Below are positions 1-10,045 of a DNA stretch of 64,000 bases, in pieces. The stretch lies in the NCBI GenBank assembly GCA_023238725.1, contig CM041534.1, positions 8,418,072-8,482,071 of the forward strand. Reading direction: 5' to 3'. The notes beneath the pieces were generated by a model, which ran no database searches, was not told the origin of the DNA, and worked only from the letters and a program-made list of their open reading frames with translations. The DNA comes from Scortum barcoo (lineage: Eukaryota > Chordata > Actinopteri > Centrarchiformes > Terapontidae). The translations under genes were made by a program, and so were the position numbers. Position 1 is the first letter of the stretch. Each line of letters opens with the position of its first letter.

Positions 1-56
1 TCTGCGTCTGTTGCATTCCTGTTTATTTCCAGCGTCTCGTAGTACTCGCTCCCCAT
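1..56 (-). CDS. dnajb13: 5' end of a DnaJ-family gene, probably dnajb13 (partial)
   Basis: An ATG on the minus strand at 56 opens a frame that runs off the window edge and reads MGSEYYETLEINRNATDA. The opening EYY..L.I.RNA..A pattern is the start of a J domain, the Hsp70-stimulating module of DnaJ proteins, and it is closest to DNAJB13 as I remember it (MG.DYY..L.I.RN..DA). In human, DNAJB13 lies in the RAB6A neighbourhood on 11q13.4, which supports the call. DNAJB13 is an axonemal radial-spoke protein of motile cilia and sperm flagella. The sites at 126-150 fit a cilia gene. Only about 18 residues are visible and the HPD motif lies outside the window, so another DnaJB member is possible. Confidence 0.6.
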   Translation of the reverse strand, partial: MGSEYYETLEINRNATDA

Positions 57-125
57 CCTGAATTTAAACAGATTAAAGTGATTTTAAAGCTCAGTGTGGC
101 TTTTAAAAGAGCTCAGGCCTGCGGT

Positions 126-150
126 TGTTTAGCTTCGTTTCCACGGCGAC
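126..150 (-). promoter_or_regulatory. Forkhead core plus X-box (RFX) motif upstream of the DnaJ gene
   Basis: GTTTCCACGGCGAC at 137-150 fits the RFX X-box consensus RYYNYY-N(1-3)-RRNRAC with a 2-nt spacer. A forkhead core TGTTTA (TAAACA on the minus strand) lies just beside it at 126-131. They sit about 70-95 nt upstream of the minus-strand ATG at 56. RFX plus FOXJ1 sites close to the start are typical of motile-cilia genes. The match is read from sequence; function is inferred. Confidence 0.5.
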
Positions 151-260
151 AGGCTGCTTCGGGACCTCTCGCGGGATTTGAAGTAACGTGTGAACCAATA
201 ACAGCAGAGACTGTGATTAAATGTTTGGGGAAATACTTATATTTATATATTATAATATAA

Positions 261-1015
261 AGTTAGAAATTGGTGCTGTAAAATCAAAGTGGAATAGTTA
301 CCACTGTTCATGTGTTTCAATTTATATCTGGCCTCTAAAGCAGCTTCTGCTCTGTAGTTTCCTCAAATAGTTTTCCTCTGCTTATATGTACTGTCTTATA
401 ATCAGCTTCAGTCACCTGCTGTGTGAAGTCACCCTTTGAATTTATATTGAATATATAAAGCCTTTTTTTACTTAAAGGTTACCTTGCACAGTTAAAATTC
501 TCCTTTGTACTGTGGCAAATATTTTAACATGTTCCTGCACAAATCTGCAGTTTTTCCCTATTGGGCAAATTGTCCTTATCATAATGACACTGATTCATAT
601 TACACTGATTATATTGCATTTTATATCTAATTCATACTTCTGACATCCTATACCTTTTAATATTTTCCTGCTGACTTTGTTCACTGTTACGCACCAACAC
701 ACAAAGAGAAATTTCTTGTATTTGCAGATCTACTTGGCAATGAATGAATTTGATTGAATCTGAATCTGACAGAAGCCAAAGATTGTTGTTGAGACCACAC
801 AAACTCACCTCCTGCATTATCTGCCCTGTCACTACATCATGAAAACTACTATAAGTAGCATAACCATGGACAAGATTAGGTAATGATAAAGGACCCAGAG
901 CCAGGCTGGAGACAGAAAATATGCTAATGATCTCATCTTTGATCTCAACTCAAATATAAAAAATACCATGTAAAGCATCAAACTCTTACAGCTGCTAATA
1001 AGACACAGATGAGCT
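261..1015. other. Intergenic, between the DnaJ gene start and the rab6a 3' end
   Basis: AT-rich sequence with no open frame that resembles a protein and no recognisable RNA gene or repeat family. It separates the DnaJ gene promoter from the inferred rab6a poly(A) site. Confidence 0.5.
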
Positions 1016-1019
1016 CAAG

Positions 1020-2568
1020 CAGCAGTGACAAGTGTATTTTTATTCTCTCATTTAAAACCATTTCAGACAGAAACGTTAAGGACTTCTATGCTATACAAAT
1101 CAGACTCTCCTCCATAAATTCACACAAAAATTGCACGGTATTATCAGTATGATCAAATTGCCTTTTGGAGGTGGGCGAGGGAACAGCAGATGCTCTACTG
1201 ATTCTGTTAAAGGTGGTCCAGATGGATGCATATTTTATTAGTGACTTAGGACCAAAAGTGATTTAGATACCAAAAGTGAAGATATTAACAGCCATAAAAA
1301 AAGAAACATGAATCCAATAGAAATAAATATTACAAGTCATTGTGGATTAAATACACAAGTAGAATCATCACTAACAAAAGATCAATGCCAAAAAATAAAA
1401 ACAAGCAAAAAAAAAAACCTTTAAAGTGTTCGTAAAACATCATCCCAAACTTAACTAGATAAACCCCAAGCCAAGGAAGCCCTCTACAATTAAACTCCAA
1501 AAGGCAAATACCTCCATATCTAATGTTTATGGTGGGTTTTATGATTATGACTTTAATATATGAGAAAATCCTCCTCAAACACTATCATCAAAGAAATGGT
1601 TTTAATCTATGATAGCTGTAATCTTTAGAAAAGGAAATTAAAGATCTATGCAAATAAAAAGGTAATAGAAAATGGAAGCCAAGGTAAAAATAACCCATCT
1701 CAAGGGACAAAGTGTGGGAAGAGAGGATGGACGGTAAAGTGAATAATGTAGTGATCGCATTGCTCTTGTAGTAGGTGTCATGTGCTTGTGCTCGTCTGAG
1801 AGCCTGCAGCGTCGCGGGACCGTGTGTGGACATGTCAGAACTGGGAGAACTGCTGGAGCGCGCCACAAAGCAGACGCTCAATTTAAACTGAGCCTGTGGT
1901 CGCCAGTTCCAGCCGCATCGTAGATGTACTGTAAACGTGTCAACACAGAGATGCCCTTTCCACACAAGCTTTTAAACTTTTTCACATATTATTCAGTTAA
2001 AAAATAACAGTTTTTTGATAACAATTTGTGAATGAATCCTCGCTGATCAACTGCAATAGAACAGATCGTGTTAGCTGATGAAAACACAATACATCCACAT
2101 TGTGCTTATTAGGCTTAAAGCAATATATAAATCTTTTTAAAGGATATTCTCACTCATAAACACACAACTTGATTTGATGTCTTAAACATACATATTCTGT
2201 TTTTCAGTTTGGTTCAAAAAGTCCAGAAAGTTTAGAGACAAGGTACAGCAATGTGACTTGTTACCGTTCTGCCATCTTTGCTTGAAATGACAAACAGGAG
2301 TTCAGTAAAGTAGGCTGAGGTCTAGCCGTGAATACTGGTTCAATGAATGCGTGTTACAGTGCAAATATTCAGTTTAAGTGATTTTCGACTTCCAGAGCGT
2401 CCAGGTGAGAGACCTGTGTTTCCACAATGGCAAGGACAATTATTTTAGTGTTCTCTTTCAGACTGCGGGGCAGAGGCGGGTGCAGCGAGGGGGTACAGAT
2501 ACAGAAAGACCGACCGGGTTTGGGGAAAAAAAAGCCAGTGAAATATTTTTCAATGACACTGGCTGACA
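1020..2568 (-). other. rab6a: Probable rab6a 3' UTR
   Basis: This stretch follows the rab6a stop codon on the minus strand. The last good poly(A) signal I see is AATAAA (minus) at 1039-1044, which would put cleavage near 1015-1030 and give a 3' UTR of about 1.5 kb. No competing coding sequence is present. The end point is inferred and earlier signals could be used. Confidence 0.4.
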
Positions 2569-5500
2569 TTAGCATGAACAAGCTCCTTCACTGACGGGAA
2601 CCTCTGGTGGCTTCTCCAGCTTAATGTCAATCACTGAGGGGTTGAGAAGTTAAGGAACATCAAAGAACGAAAAATGCAACCTGATGTACACAAGAGGTTA
2701 GAATTAAATTAACATACCAGTTTTCCAAGCTTTAGTTATTAGAGACGTGTTTCACATTTCTTTTCTACTGCGAGAAGTGACAGTGAACATAGCTAAATGA
2801 TCTTTGGAATCCAAATTTAACCCAGTTTTATAATACAAACAAAACAGCCACTGTGTGAGCTCACACTTAGAGGGCAAATCCCACACACACTGCATTTTTT
2901 TGTAAATAAAAGTTTTTACTTACATACCTTACTTAAATGTAAACATGTTTTTGGGTCTGATCTTATCAAGAAGCAAGAAAACAAGATTAAGGTTCATTTC
3001 ATTGAGCCTGTGGGGTAAAATGACAATAAATGAACCTTGATTGTACAAACATCCATCTCTGGAGTATCAAACTAATATACAAACTGAATATGTAGACCAA
3101 CAGTGAGAAGTGGCTTCTGTTGCAGGAGTGGCTTGAGAAATTTCTACGGATGTTTTGACATGTTTAGTCTTGACTGGTCTGAATCCACTATAACTGCTGT
3201 GAATCCAGGCTGACTGCAGCCTGGAGGTGATGAGTATTTGATACTCAAAAGAAGACTATTTTCAGTAAAATAGTCACAGAGTTGGAGAACAATATGTTTC
3301 CTCCTTGGTAAAATAAATCATAAGGGACACTTAACAACTTAACAACAATAGCTAGCTGTCACAGTGCTGCACTACATTTTCTGGCGGGGACTATCCATAT
3401 GACACGACATGAGAGCGGGGAGACCTCCCGACTCTCTCCGGTCATGTCAGACACAGACACAGACACAAAAGGATACTGTCCTCTCTGCTCTTGTCCTGTG
3501 TGGTATCCATGCCAGGGAGGGCGGCTGCCACGCGACGGAAAAGCTGGAGGGAAAAAGAACCAGATGTGTGCTGTCAGACCAGGAATCAAAGCACAACAAA
3601 AAACACAAGATAAAATCAAGACAGAGGGCTCTGTATATTCCCATTACATGATCTAGCGCAAGGTTTGCTTGAAGCTCGCACAGAGGAAGATGCCCACCAG
3701 AGCTTTCCCAAATTGGATTTGAATTTAACAGCATGTGTTTGAGCTACTACCATATTTCTGCAGTGCAGCAGTGGCTTGAACACAGGATGTAATAGCATCT
3801 TAATGAGACCTTCCACTGATAGAGCTTGGAGGATTTTAAGTGATTAATGGATTCAAATGGATTTTCAAAAAAAAGGGGATAGTGTTGAATGTATGATGAT
3901 GCTCAACATGCTCGCCCCCTGCTGAACATCATCACATCGAACTTGATAGACTTGATATACATGCAGATTTCACAGCAACAAAAATACTGCTACTGTGTTA
4001 AAGAGTGGAGTGGGGAGTGTTGGTTTTCACACCCTGACCCACCCCTGGTGCTGTATGATCAAAGGTTGGCCAGTATAAAATTTTACTTCCAGCAGGTGGG
4101 GGAGAGCTTGAAAAAACAAACACACCTCACTTTGGACCAAAGGAAGCCGATGTTTAAAGCACACCTTTATGCACACATGCGTGTGTGAAACAGAAGGCAG
4201 TCAGAAGAGAGAATGAAGACAATGAACACACACACGCAGAGAAAGGTGCACACGCTCTACCTGTTTGACATTGTAGCCTGTCTTTGCACTTGTTTCAATA
4301 AACAGAACATTCATCTCTTTCGCTCTCTGCTCTCCCTCCTCTGTGGTTATCTGTCTGTGATGAGCCACGAGTCACCACGCACAACACACACATCGTTCAC
4401 AGACATCCACAACGAGACAAAGGGGAGAAAAAAACAGACTGTGATTATGTTGGAAGTGGATCAATAAGTCGTGCCCCTTCCTGCTGCTACTGCCACCTTT
4501 GCTTGAGACCAAAAGTCGTCCAGTGGGCTTTAAATTTGGACAGAAAATGGACAACGACTATAAAAACCAGCTGCTGGAACAGCTGATAAATGTATAAAAT
4601 GCCTATTTTCAGAAAGTCTAAATGAGTCTAGGATGACTCTTCAAGATCTTTCATTAGAATCCAACCACACAGACCACTGACCTCTGGCAGGTGACCTTTG
4701 GAGGTGGAGCCAAGGCGGCGGCTTCCGCGACAGGACTACAGAGCACGACTCACACACACTCTTACCTGCTTCACATTGTAGCCTGCTTTCGCACTAGTCT
4801 CAATAAACATTACATTTAGTTCTTTGGCTTTCCGCTCACCCTCTTCAATAGCTACTTGCCTGCGGTAGATAAGAGGGTTAAGAGATGAACAGCAAGAGAC
4901 ATTGCACAGCTTACTTCATTGAACAGGAGGATAAAGTGGATCACAGAGCAAATACTTTCACATGGCTGACAACTACTTATTCATGAGCTGTTGAAAATTA
5001 CATAATCAATATCTTTCAAACAATGAAAAAGAACAAAAAGGGGCATATATTATGAAATAAGTCAATCACAGCTTTGACATCCACAGAGGGCAGATAACTT
5101 GCTCTGATCTAATGCTGCCTTTAAAGGAGTGAGGAACTCGGTATTGACGGGCCAGTAGTAAGAATCAATGACTTCATTAGTATGCTCCTAATGCTGGGAG
5201 CCCACTTGGACAGAGACAGGAGGAACAGATTACCTTTTGTCTGCAAGGTCTGTCTTGTTCCCAACCAACATGATGATGACATCACTTCCTCTCTCCGTTC
5301 TAACGTCATCAATCCATTTTGTGGTTTGCTGGAAGGAGTTGACATCTGAAAGAATGGAGAGACGGGGGGTAGAGAAACAGGAAGCAGAGGATCAGTATGC
5401 GGGAGACGAAAAGCCTCAGCTGTGACAGCAGGGTTTGTGACAGGAAGACAATCAGGAAGTAGAACTGCAAGTCGTACTCATCTTGACCAAGACTTATGTG

Positions 5501-8500
5501 TTAAATTGGGTCTTTTAAATAGGATTAAGGGAATTCCAAAATAAATATAAAGTGTGCATTATGCAAAAAACTGTACTAAAAGTAATTATAGATGAGGCAA
5601 ATGTGGCATGTATATAAAAATCCAAGTGCATAGGTAAACCACCTACTTGTGATGTCGTACACTACGACAGCAGCAGCAGAGTCTCGGATGTAACTTGGGA
5701 TGAGGCTACGAAATCGCTCTTGCCCCGCCGTGTCCCACAACTGCAACCTGATCTGTGAGGCGGGTTGGGGGAAAGGGATGGGAGGATAAATAATAGAAGA
5801 GAAAAAAAAAGAAAAACAAAATACATAAAGGGATGAAAATAAAACAAGAAAAAAAAAACAGGTCAGAAATGAGGTAAGTTATGGTGACAAAAAAGCTGAA
5901 AGAAAACTAAATAAAGTCAGATGGATGGGAAGAGAGAGAGAGAGTACAGAGCGAACGTTCGGCATGCAGGTAGTGAATGATCACCAGAGAGAGCAAGCTG
6001 TCTGGGCTGGGAGGGCGGGGGATAAATAATCACCCTTCACTTGTCATCGACCCTCCTCTCTTGATCAAGTAAGGTGTTTAATTTAAAACAGAAATGAAGA
6101 GAATAGATGGAGGGGTAGGAAGGAGAGGAAGAAAACTTGTGTTGAGGGGAGAAACACACAAAGAAAGGGAGGACGGTCCAGGAGGTGCGGCATCCAGCTT
6201 ACACAAAAGGTGCGTGTGCTTGTTAGAAAGGACGTGACTGAATTCTTGAAGAAAATTTTGTCAACAGAGAAACCAACCAAACCAACAATCCAGGACTGAT
6301 CAAACACTAGTAGTAAAAAGAAAAGAGGAAACTTACTGTTCTGTCTTCAAGATACATGGTTTTTGACAGGAAATCTATTCCTATTGTGGCCTGAAAACAG
6401 GTAACAAATGGTTAAATATGCACAACCTCCTAATGCCATAAACAGCTACATTTTAGAATAATAAGAACATCATAAGGGTGGGGTTCATCTTACTTGGTAA
6501 GTGTTGTCAAAGCTGTCATACATGAACCTGGTGATCAGCGAAGTCTTTCCCACTAACAAACAAACAGAGACAACAAAGTACTTAAGTATCATGATCACAC
6601 TTCCACTGTGTGGTTTTCATTTGTAAGATCAGTAGTAAGATTACTTTGATAATTGATCAACCTAAGATATCTATTCTGTTTCATTGTTTAATCTATAAAC
6701 TGATCAATTGACTGATTCATTGTTTAATCTATAAACTGTTAAATAGAATAGTATAATAGTGAAAAAGTTACTCTTAAATATGTCAGTCCAAACCCATAAA
6801 ACCCTGAATATAAAACATTTGACAGGCTCATTATAGTTTCTTGATAACAACTTGATAACACACGTTTACTACACTGACAACATCATACATAAATAAAGTT
6901 GTGCACACAGTCCATGAACCACAAATGACGAACCCTTATAATGGACTGAAGCAAGTCACGTCATGCTAATCCTGCCCCCCTCTGAACGTTATTGTCAACT
7001 GGAAGGTGTGGTGAACAGTTATTTGAAGTATTTAAAGAGAAGCTGGAAGATTGAGGAATGCTGAGAGACAAGTAGGGTTGTGAATGAGGCTCCCCATTTA
7101 TTTCTCTTCAAAAAGTATTGTCTTGCTGTGTCCAGCCCCAAACTGACCAACTCCATATCTACATTGTAAAACTATCATTTCATTTACAACATTACCTCTT
7201 CCACATTCTCTAAACACAGCAGATGTAAAATACTTCACAACACCTTCAGTCTCGCTGATATTAACTTTTAGCAAATCACCTGAGAGTGTGTCACTGGGTT
7301 GTTTGAGGGCCCAGACAGCGCTCCCCTCCAGCGCGAGGACTGTTTTGCTGAGCTCAGGTTACGTTATCAGTTACACCGTGCATCAAGTAATGATGACATG
7401 GCCAGTGCCGACACAGCTGTTCACAATTTTACAAGGAACCACAGCTGATGACACAGGGTGATGTCACGGTCTCTCTGTCTTATCTCGATAGGAGTGGGAA
7501 GTCACATTACAGGATGTTATACGTGTGGAAAAAGTTGCCTGGCAAAAGAGAAATTGCTACATATCCTTTGCTGCTTTATTCTCTTTCAACACTACGGATG
7601 TGCCACTCAGAGCAGCCTCAGTGTTGACACTGACCTTATTAAACAGATCAGATTGTGAATGTACAAAAACATTTAGTGTCCCTTTCATTTAGTGACAGCA
7701 GCCCGTTAAAACCACAAACCATTAAAAAAAAAAAACCAACATATAATCAGTTCCACACAGTGAAGTATAAAGATTTTTAACTTGAGTTCAAAAGAGCACC
7801 AGTATCATATTAGCACTGTATTATCAAATACCTAAAGCTGAGCAATTGGCATTCGGAGGGAAAAAAATTGGAGCAGTGTATCCAAATTTTATACAAAGCC
7901 ACAAATTCAGATTATACTGTGTGCTTTGTGTTGGCATGCTTATACACACAGCTGTGGAGACAGCACAAAAGTACAGAATTTGACTATATAATGAACAAAC
8001 CCACACCTTAACCTTTAAAAAACAAAGTAGTCATCTATACTTTCCTACTCCCCTGCCTCCTGTTCCTCTTCCACTACACCCAGTGTTCATTTTGGCTGGA
8101 AAAGGAGTGAGATGTGTAGGGGGGAGTGTAGGAATGTGACTGCAGGTTTAATAATTGGGAGGCTTCTGCTCTCCACAGAGTCCTCAAGGCAGAAGACTCA
8201 TCTGACTGTGAAATCACTGCAATATTATTACTGGAAGAACTGAGATTTGTAGCACTCTTCTGATTTCAGCAGAAATTAGAGCTCTTCACCTGTAATTAAC
8301 TAACAGCCTGTACCTGCAGCGACGAAACACAAGCGGTATTACTAAATAAAAAGTACTCTGAAGTACCTAACCACTCCATTTCAACACTTAATTGGCACTT
8401 TCTTCTAGCGGACACTGCCTCTGTTAATACTATGTTATCACAGCTGACCAAGCCAGCAAAGCGGTTTCCACAGACTTCTGCTAAAATAAGACAGCAAATA

Positions 8501-8750
8501 AAGTGTATTCACGAAGCCAGCGTGGACAGGCAGATGTTAACAAGTTATGGTGTCGCAGTGCTCCCACCAATGAGCCAAGTTTAAACGCTGCGCAGCTAAT
8601 GTTACAGCCGGCTAACCACCAAACTCCCGCCTTATCCGGACCAAAGCTCACTATTATCAACCACCACCGCCCGGACTTACCGCTCTGCTCCCCGAGAAAG
8701 ACCAGTTTAAATTTTCTTAAAGGGTTTCCGAAGTCTCCGGCCGCCGACAT
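2569..8750 (-). CDS. rab6a: rab6a: Golgi small GTPase Rab6A, A'-type
   Basis: Coding exons in transcript order are 8750-8681, 6552-6494, 6390-6337, 5752-5647, 5345-5234, 4859-4766 (or 4354-4261 as alternative), 3543-3477 and 2633-2569. All have AG/GT borders and phases that join, giving 208 residues, the length of human RAB6A. Visible Rab motifs: P-loop GEQSVGKT (20-27), switch I/G2 around T45, WDTAGQE (67-73), NKTD (126-129), ETSAK (154-158) and the C-terminal CSC prenylation signal. Rab6 directs retrograde Golgi-ER and secretory transport. [10 protein letters not shown] and [12 protein letters not shown] are RAB6A-like rather than RAB6B-like. Residues I62, A87 and A88 are those of isoform A'. 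The start [14 protein letters not shown] is the conserved family start. The gene is transcribed away from the connexin. Confidence 0.95.
4261..4354 (-). CDS. rab6a: rab6a exon 6b, RAB6B-like alternative to exon 6a
   Basis: A second 94-nt exon with the same phase, encoding 31 residues beginning [18 protein letters not shown] and ending TGYNVKQ. It differs from exon 6a at 8 of 31 positions. Five of these (I136, T137, Q143, R144, T159) are the residues human RAB6B has. The frame is open, ETSAK is intact and the borders are CACAG|A and CAG|GTAGAG. Because 94 is not a multiple of three, including both copies or neither shifts the frame, which points to mutually exclusive use. Whether it is expressed cannot be seen from the sequence. 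A decaying duplicate is possible, but the conserved changes argue against it. Confidence 0.8.
4766..4859 (-). CDS. rab6a: rab6a exon 6a, RAB6A-like version of residues 135-165
   Basis: A 94-nt exon on the minus strand that completes Arg134 and encodes 31 residues beginning [18 protein letters not shown] and ending AGYNVKQ. It differs from human RAB6A as I recall it by one residue (A for S at 137). The acceptor has a good pyrimidine tract, and the donor is CAG|GTAAG. It carries the G5 SAK motif that contacts the guanine base. It lies 411 nt upstream, in transcript direction, of its duplicate at 4261-4354. Confidence 0.93.
6680..6738. repeat. Short tandem duplication in a rab6a intron
   Basis: Two identical 23-nt copies (6680-6702 and 6716-6738; period 36) of a unit containing TTGTTTAATCTATAAACTG. 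The wording resembles part of the fish dispersed repeat at 9786-10045, so this may be a relic of it. Confidence 0.7.
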
Positions 8751-9050
8751 GTCTGTATGAAACGAGCCCTTCACTTTTCGAGGGCTAACGCTAGCTCGCC
8801 AGCAGATATCTGATGTGCGTTGTTCCGGGGTCCGGTCACGTTTTATCGGCCTCCCGCGGAGAGTTTACCGGCCCACAGTCCCTCCTTTGGGCTTCAGGAC
8901 ACTTTCTGTATTTGATAACTCACTAACTTGTGCGGCCAACTTGGTGTTACTGTGACATGACTAAACCACTACCAGCTAGCCACCCAGGACTCTTCTTCTT
9001 CTGCTGCTGTTGTTGCTTCTTCTTCTGACACCGTGTGACGTGCTGCTGCC
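8751..9050 (-). promoter_or_regulatory. rab6a: rab6a 5' UTR and promoter region
   Basis: The sequence just upstream of the rab6a ATG is richer in CpG than its surroundings (about 8690-8900), as expected of a housekeeping promoter. There is a CRE-like GTGACGTGC near 9036 and a CTT-rich tract near 8993-9027. The transcription start is not determined. Confidence 0.45.
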
Positions 9051-9670
9051 CTCTACTGGTGGAGGGAAAAAACACAGGCAGGTGAAAAAGGTGCAGCACT
9101 GTAGAAGAGCAATGCACTGTGGGGTTTATTAATAGACTGCATATAAAGCGCTTTACATCTTTATGTAATCATCTAATAATATTTATTTACACTCAATGGA
9201 TTGTGGACACAGGCTGATCTATATACATCACCATATTTCAATCAGTATAGTGTAAAAACTGTGGTAGAAATGTGCAATGTTACCTTGTTCAACATCATGT
9301 GCACTTTTAATATTATGTGCAATAATGCCCTTTATCATAGTTTCAATATATTTGCCCAGAATACTGTTCAATATAATGCACATTACTATTTTCATTTTTC
9401 CATTTAAGTTTATCTAATAATACATTTTACTCTTTATTGTTATTTTATTTTATTCCAGAATTTATTTCTTACACACTTTACATTTGTCTACATACTCCAC
9501 TGCTTCTTGTTTTTAATTCTTATTTTGTTGTATTTTTGAGCAATCTCTGGCACAAGAAGAAGTACCTTTGGAATTAATAAAGTTCTATTTTACCTGATTT
9601 TATTTTATAAAACAGCATCTGGTGTAATCTCATTCATCTCAACCCTAACCCTTAGCTGTCCCTTGATGGT
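9051..9670. other. Intergenic, AT-rich
   Basis: No protein-like frame. AT-rich sequence between the rab6a promoter and the first microsatellite. I see no feature beyond chance ORFs. Confidence 0.4.
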
Positions 9671-9674
9671 CTTG

Positions 9675-9730
9675 ATATCTATCTATCTATTTATCTGTAT
9701 GTCTGTCTGTATGTCTGTCTGTCTGTCTAT
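9675..9730. repeat. Compound (TATC)n/(TGTC)n microsatellite
   Basis: Consecutive TATC units pass into TGTC units with a few interruptions. Confidence 0.85.
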
Positions 9731-9785
9731 CAAAACTTGACACAGTTAGTCAGCAAATCCTTCGATAATCCCTGCATATTCTACT

Positions 9786-10045
9786 AGAGCTGCAACAATA
9801 AGTCGATTAATGGATTAGTTGTCAACTACGACATTAATGGGCAACTATTTTGATTATCAATTATTGTTTTTTTAGCCCTCTATGACAGTCAACTGAATAT
9901 CTTTAGGTTGTGACAAAACAACACATTTGAGTACATGTGATAAACATTTTTCACCCTTTTCTGGACCAAACTACTAACTGATTAATAGAGAAAATGATCG
10001 ACAGATTGATTAATAATGAAAATAATGATCAGTTGTAGCCCAACT
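9786..10045 (+). mobile_element. Dispersed teleost repeat with GCTGCAAC-type ends
   Basis: Begins AGAGCTGCAACAATAAGTCG and ends with the near-inverse GATCAGTTGTAGCCC. The body has alternating GATTAAT/TCGATT motifs and a stretch with CAACTGAATATCTTTAGGTTGTG. I know this wording from many fish genomes as a common short non-autonomous element. The inverted ends suggest a DNA transposon remnant. I found no clear target duplication. A second, more diverged copy lies inverted at 60340-60595. Confidence 0.65.
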
